This document shows positions 59,701 to 64,000 of a DNA stretch of 64,000 nucleotides, piece by piece (positions within the stretch are counted from its first letter, which is position 1; each line of letters opens with the position of its first letter). Both the position numbers and the translations under genes were made by a program. The notes under the pieces were generated by a model. It made no database searches, was not told where the DNA came from, and saw nothing but the letters and a program-made list of their open reading frames with translations. The stretch covers positions 4,827,501-4,891,500 of the forward strand of contig JAYJMM010000114.1 of the NCBI GenBank assembly GCA_037349105.1, given 5' to 3'. This stretch comes from Limnomonas spitsbergensis. Lineage: Eukaryota > Chlorophyta > Chlorophyceae > Chlamydomonadales.

Positions 59701-60310
59701 TGATAGGCACTGCTGAGATTACGTGCCGTTAGAAATGCAAGCAGGTCGCTGCATCGGATCGCTGCATGACACACATACATGCTGCTACCAGTCTCGAAGG
59801 TTCGTTCCAGCTGGACGAAACATTCGCTATTAACTAAGGTTCGGGCCGGGCTGATGACCGGTGTTCATGACTGCGCCCTGGATCAGCGCTCGGTGTGACT
59901 ACGCCACGCCCTACACTTCCCCTTGAAGGCCACACTCATTATTACTCCATTGGCTCCATGGGTGACACGCCTGCGCCAGCACCGCGTCACACTCTGACCT
60001 CACTCTTGCGTAAGTGTCTGTCGCAGCCTCGCAGGGCACTAGAAAGCCAGGCCAAGTAAGCATTGCAAGTATGACCCACAATAACTGTCTCAGCATTCAT
60101 GCTTGGCAGATTTCAGCAAACGACGACGCAACTGCACGCGACGCCCCCGGCCAGGAAAAGCGCAACAGCGCACCCCGCTCCAGCCCCGGCTCCCTCTGGC
60201 TCCACACTCCTACCGCCTACCTACCACACAGCTCTCAGCGGCCCGCGGACAAACTGCAAACAGGTTAATAGTTCACAGATACTTCAGAATCAAAGGCCTC
60301 ATTTTTGGCC
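56788..60310. other. Intergenic region between divergent ABCA and ARID genes
   Basis: 3.5 kb between the two start codons, so it must hold both promoters. No gene recognised. 57.29-57.43 kb has a short open frame (MESHPDMDLTLEEELLHAV) and 57.5-58.1 kb is Pro-rich, possibly decayed mobile-element sequence. 58.4-59.6 kb is more AT-rich, with a duplicated cgtctacggtcctgtaaaag at 58.72 and 58.77 kb. Confidence 0.6.
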
Positions 60311-60454
60311 ATGGTCCCTTGCGACACGCAACGAAGCAGCTGTCGCCTCACAGCCTCTGCTACCACCTGCCCTCAACACCAGCAGCACCAGCAGCTGCTG
60401 CAGCAGTTGTCACCCACAGGCTACTACCCGGATCCAACAGCGACGCATGCGCAG
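60311..60454 (+). CDS. ARID gene exon 1 (putative)
   Basis: From ATG 60311 to donor GCGCAG|GTGGGA, phase 0, 48 codons. Ends GYYPDPTATHAQ, which in plant ARID-HMG proteins directly precedes the domain. An in-frame stop at 60269 limits extension unless an upstream exon is spliced in. Confidence 0.7.
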
Positions 60455-63400
60455 GTGGGAAAGCAGACGCGTCGCGTGCTGACCGAGGTAGAAATTCGCG
60501 ACGGTGGCAGATCGCTATCGCATCGCGAAAATAGGGTGCGGGTTCCTGCTGCCTGGCCGCGCAAGTTTCATGACGTTTCGGTATCAGTACAACGCATGCA
60601 TAACAGTGCTAGCCATTTTTTTCTTTCTATTCTGGGTTTACAAGCGCAGTGATTCGATCAATGCAGTCCTCCACCCTGACACAAGTGGCACTGAACACAT
60701 TAACACAACCTCGACTGTTACGTGGGGCACGGGTAAATTCATCCTTGCAAGCAACTGATTTCGCATGTCAGTGGTGCATGCCGGAAGGCCTGAGACCCTC
60801 TCTTTCCTACCTGCAGTCCTGCACTCTTGCCGCCACCCATCACGTTGTCGCCTTCATGATCTTCTCCTGAGGACGAACAAAGGGCTCCACATTCCATCAA
60901 CCAGGCCACCTCAGGCTCAGAAAACACTGAATAGTTGATTCCGCCTCCCCGTCGCCTACTCACTTCCCATCAGGTTGTTTCCGATCATGTACTCTTCCAG
61001 AGGACTCACGCGGAGCTCCTCGAGCACCTGGGCCTCAAGCTCAAGCTCCGCAAGCTTGGCGGTGTCCAGGTCAGTTTGTAAGAGGAGCCCCAGAGCCAGT
61101 CTGCAATCCTGCATTATTAGGCATACCGTAGATTCCGCAATCAGATAACTGCGCTCACGCAAAGTTCCACTTAAACAGACTGCCTACATTCTGCAGTACA
61201 ACAGCCGAACAGAAGTACAGAACCAACCGACGTAGCGTTGTTCCACCAGAAGCTAAGAGGAAACACTGGGCTGGACGCCCTAAAACCTCTCAAAAACTCA
61301 ACATGATTTGACTGCCCTCGGGTATGAAAACACTTTTTCTTTAGTGCTGTTCTCAGGGCAAATTATTGACCAAAACTCTCAATTTCTGGCTGAAAACTGG
61401 CGTCGACAACAATGGATCATAGCTATATTCATGGATCCCTCAACCCCACACAAAGTAAATTATGAGGGAGGGCAAGGCAAGGCAAATCCAAAAATCTATG
61501 TTTGTAGCGAAGTCCATAACATGCCCATCAATCAGGCACGATATGGCCCAGGTTCTGCCATTACTGTGGCGCTCCTAAAGCTACTACAGGTTAGCAGGTT
61601 GCTCGGATCATGGTAGCACAATCCAGCTGAACCTATGCTGCATCGAGCCGTATCGTGCCGTATCATGGCACTTTGGTAGTACAATCTGGCTAAACCTGTG
61701 CCGTATTGCGCCGTATTGCGCCGTATCGTGCTACCCTGGCTCGGATTACTGGGCATGGTGGCAAAGTCCCTATCGTGCCTTACATTGATCAGGCACGTTA
61801 TGGCCCTGGTCATCCTAAACCTGGGCCATATCGTTCCTTACCCTGATATTTTTGGCAGTACCATGTGGCTTAAACTGTGCCGTATCGGGCCGCATCGTGT
61901 TCCCTTGGCAGTCCGATCGGGCAGAACCGGCAGAACCCTGTATAGCTATACGGGTGCGCCTACCTCACCATTTCGACTGCTGCCCCTGTTCCCTCCAGGT
62001 GGACTTGCACCGCCTGTACCGCGAGGTCACATCCCTGGGCGGCCTCGAGCCCGTCACGCGCCGGAAGCAATGGGTCATCATCTGCGAGCCTTTCAACTTC
62101 CCTCCCAGTTTCACCAACAAGTCCTTTGTCGTCAAACGGCTGTATGTGGACGTGCTGCACCACTACGAGCAGACCTATTTCCACCGGGTGCAGGGGCCGC
62201 TGGTCGCGGCCGCGGCCGCGACCGGCGGTGGCCCCACAGACATCGCCTGGGAGCCTCTGTTTGTCGTATCTTTGCTCCCACCCGCCGCCAGGGTGCCCTG
62301 GGTCAAGGAGCGGGCCGCCGCCACGAGGCGCGCGAAGAACGCTTGGAGGCTGTCGGGCTCTGCAGCGGGCCTCTGCTCCCCGCTGCCGGGCTCTGGCGGG
62401 TTCTGCTCCTCGCTGCCGGGATATGCGAGTTCCTGCTGCTCGCTGCCGGGACAGCAGCCTCAACGGGCGGCCAGCGTGAGCACGCCGCCAGCAAGACCTC
62501 ACTGGTTAAACTCCTGTACCTTGATGGGCACATCAGGCACTGCTTCGGTGAGTGGGTACGTACGAACTGACAGCTGGCGGGTCCAGCATCCTGATGTACA
62601 TATGTATGCTTGGTGCACTTGCTAGATAGAAGAGGGTGTTCTACTTCACATTCGATTTCGGTTGGGCACGCCTTTCAAGATGTACGAGATGTGTCAGTCC
62701 ACTCAGGCTTGGCAGTGTTTGTTTGACCCTCCAGCTGGGCCCCGCCCCCGTCACATCCACTCCCCCTCTGCCACTGCCACCAGCTAGGCCTGTGACGTCA
62801 GTTATCTGGCTCACAAACTTTCAACTGCCCAATTCGGTGTGCGCGACACTGCCTACCTTTCACACACTCCATCCGATCAGGCGGCGGCGGCCAATCCTAA
62901 CTTTCACCCAGATCACCTGTCATCCCATCCAAACTTCCTTTTAAATCATGCGTCGCGCTTGTCAAATCAGTTTCAAGCTTCCATTCGAATCCCTTGTCCG
63001 TCGTCCTCATGCAATTCCACTTGGATCACGCGAAACTTTTGAATTGTCCTTGTAATCCCCCTTCGTCCGTTGCAAGTTAGGCCAGAGCTCTGCCCCATTT
63101 TAACCTCCATTTGGGCCACCTGTTGCCTTTTTCAACCCCCCATAAGTATCACCTGCATCACCTGCTGCCCCGCCCCTTCGCAGCTAGTGCACCGGCAGCC
63201 ATGCTCAGCGCCTCACACACCCCCTGCTGCATGGTCTGCTGCCACCCAGCCCTCCGCGCTGCAAGAAGCCAGCGCCCGGCTGCTCAGCCCGGCATTCCAC
63301 AGCTCCGTGACCACTGCTATTGACGTGTCCTGGCTCCCGGTGATGCCGCCACTGAGCCCGCTGGAGGCCGAGCAGCCATGCGCTGGTGCGTTCTCATCGA

Positions 63401-63645
63401 GACTCTTATCGTCGTTTCTGCCAGGTACAAACCGTACAGACCTGCCAGCAGCCGAGCAGGCATGGGCTGGTGCGTCCTTTTTGGGGCCGCTGCCGCCGGT
63501 GCTGCCAGTCACAAACCGTCCGAGCCTGTCTGAGGCCAGGCAGGCACAGGCTGGAGCATTTCCCTCTGGGAAGCTGTCGTCCGTGCTGCCATACAGAGGT
63601 CGGACACCCTTGGAGTTGTTTGATCCACTGGTAGACAGGGAACAG
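60311..63645 (+). CDS. ARID-domain DNA-binding protein (plant ARID-HMG type), partial
   Basis: Four exons joined in phase 0. ARID (BRIGHT) domains bind DNA, and in plants they occur in nuclear ARID-HMG proteins. The protein begins with a Gln/His-rich stretch, then YYPDPTATHAQ joins VVSDHVLFQRTHAELLEHLG, KLGG, VDLHRLYREVTSLGGLEPV, QW, FNFPPSF, SFVVKRLY and LHHYEQTYF. This is the full ARID helix order and matches the plant ARID-HMG pattern (YPxP-A, GG-LDLH-LY-EVT-GG, HYEQ). Three imperfect ~28-residue repeats follow in exon 4. No HMG box is seen; it would be expected downstream, past the right edge. The true start is uncertain. Confidence 0.88.
60974..61069 (+). CDS. ARID gene exon 2
   Basis: 32 codons, phase 0: LFQRTHAELLEHLGLKLKLR then KLGGVQ. 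This is the first half of ARID helices 1-2. Acceptor CATCAG, donor CCAG|GTCAGT. Confidence 0.9.
61999..62547 (+). CDS. ARID gene exon 3 (ARID core)
   Basis: 183 codons. Starts VDLHRLYREVTSLGGLEPVT, continues through the ARID core to HYEQTYFHR, then a low-complexity tail with three LPG repeats (CSPLPGSGG, CSSLPGYAS, CCSLPG). The donor TCG|GTGAGT is the likeliest; earlier donors are possible, so the 3' end is less certain than the 5' end. Confidence 0.85.
63184..63645 (+). CDS. ARID gene exon 4 (repeat exon)
   Basis: 154 codons, phase 0, acceptor TTCGCAG, donor CAG|GTGAGA. Three tandem protein repeats begin LEAEQPCAGAF, LPAAEQAWAGAS and LSEARQAQAGAF. It ends TPLELFDPLVDREQ. Membership in the ARID gene is inferred from phase and proximity. 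Confidence 0.6.
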
Positions 63646-63952
63646 GTGAGAGTGATATGTGCTGCAGTGAGAGAGTATTATATTTGAGTGACGGGTGGGA
63701 CTGATGACATGTTGAGGACACCTGGGTTTGGGGTTTATGTTAAGGGTTAAGGTATGACAACAATCAGCAGTGACAGCATTCACACATACTGCTTGCATCT
63801 CTGTGGGCTGAGGGTTCAGGATTAAGAGTTAGGGTGCCAACTCAGCTCGAAATTGTGACAGCTCAGCTCGAAATTATATCGATTCAGCTCGAAGTCTCGA
63901 TGTTCGGTCTGTCCTTGAGTCTGACGACTACTTGAAGATGAAATAGAAACCT

Positions 63953-64000
63953 ACCCCCCCCCTCAACCGCCTCCCCGCCCCCCCCTCCCCCCCTCCCCCC
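63953..64000. repeat. C-rich low-complexity run at window end
   Basis: Runs of cccccc with tcc and gcc interruptions. Could be genuine low complexity or poor assembly. Confidence 0.9.

Noticed and set aside
60956..61162. Minus-strand exon-like frame (AKLAELELEAQVLEELRVSP) with apparent splice sites
   Set aside because: It is the reverse shadow of ARID exon 2, whose plus-strand reading is an unmistakable ARID helix.

Overview
The window is nuclear DNA from a eukaryote, most likely a chlorophyte green alga. Evidence: many small exons with GT-AG introns, GC-rich coding exons in a repeat-filled background, a plant/green-lineage type ARID domain, a full-size ABCA transporter with algal-style Pro-rich insertion, TGTAA-like 3'-end signals after two stop codons, and degenerate TTTAGGG-like sequence throughout. 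The species cannot be named from sequence alone.

Layout. 0-16 kb is almost entirely repeats: a ~138-bp minisatellite (1.46-2.46 kb), ~52-bp repeats (3.49-3.98 kb), a 1.1-kb CCATG pentanucleotide satellite (9.12-10.25 kb) and dispersed elements. It contains three possible terminal exons or orphan ORFs. 16.17-20.12 kb (minus) is a nine-exon gene for a ~470-residue protein with N-terminal hydrophobic segments and a domain resembling fatty-acid-binding proteins. 20.71-56.79 kb (minus) is one very large gene, rebuilt here as 26 exons, for a full-size ABCA (ABC1-type) transporter of ~1996 residues. Every junction phase agrees and the total is an exact multiple of three. Both nucleotide-binding domains are intact. 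56.8-60.3 kb is intergenic. 60.31 kb to the right edge (plus) is an ARID-domain gene that probably continues beyond the window.

The most unusual feature is how the introns are built. Nearly every long intron of the ABCA gene, and some of the neighbouring lipid-binding-like gene, begins or ends with a series of degraded tandem copies of the adjacent exon edge, including the splice site ('exon-edge ladders', 2-10 copies, 40-160 bp apart). Some ladders keep every AG or GT. The rest of the introns is minisatellite, telomere-like repeat and one TA-flanked DNA transposon with terminal inverted repeats.

Functional reading: the ABCA protein should move lipids across or between membrane leaflets using ATP. 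Its same-strand neighbour looks like a membrane-anchored lipid-binding (calycin/FABP-like) protein. Their pairing is suggestive, but it is inference.
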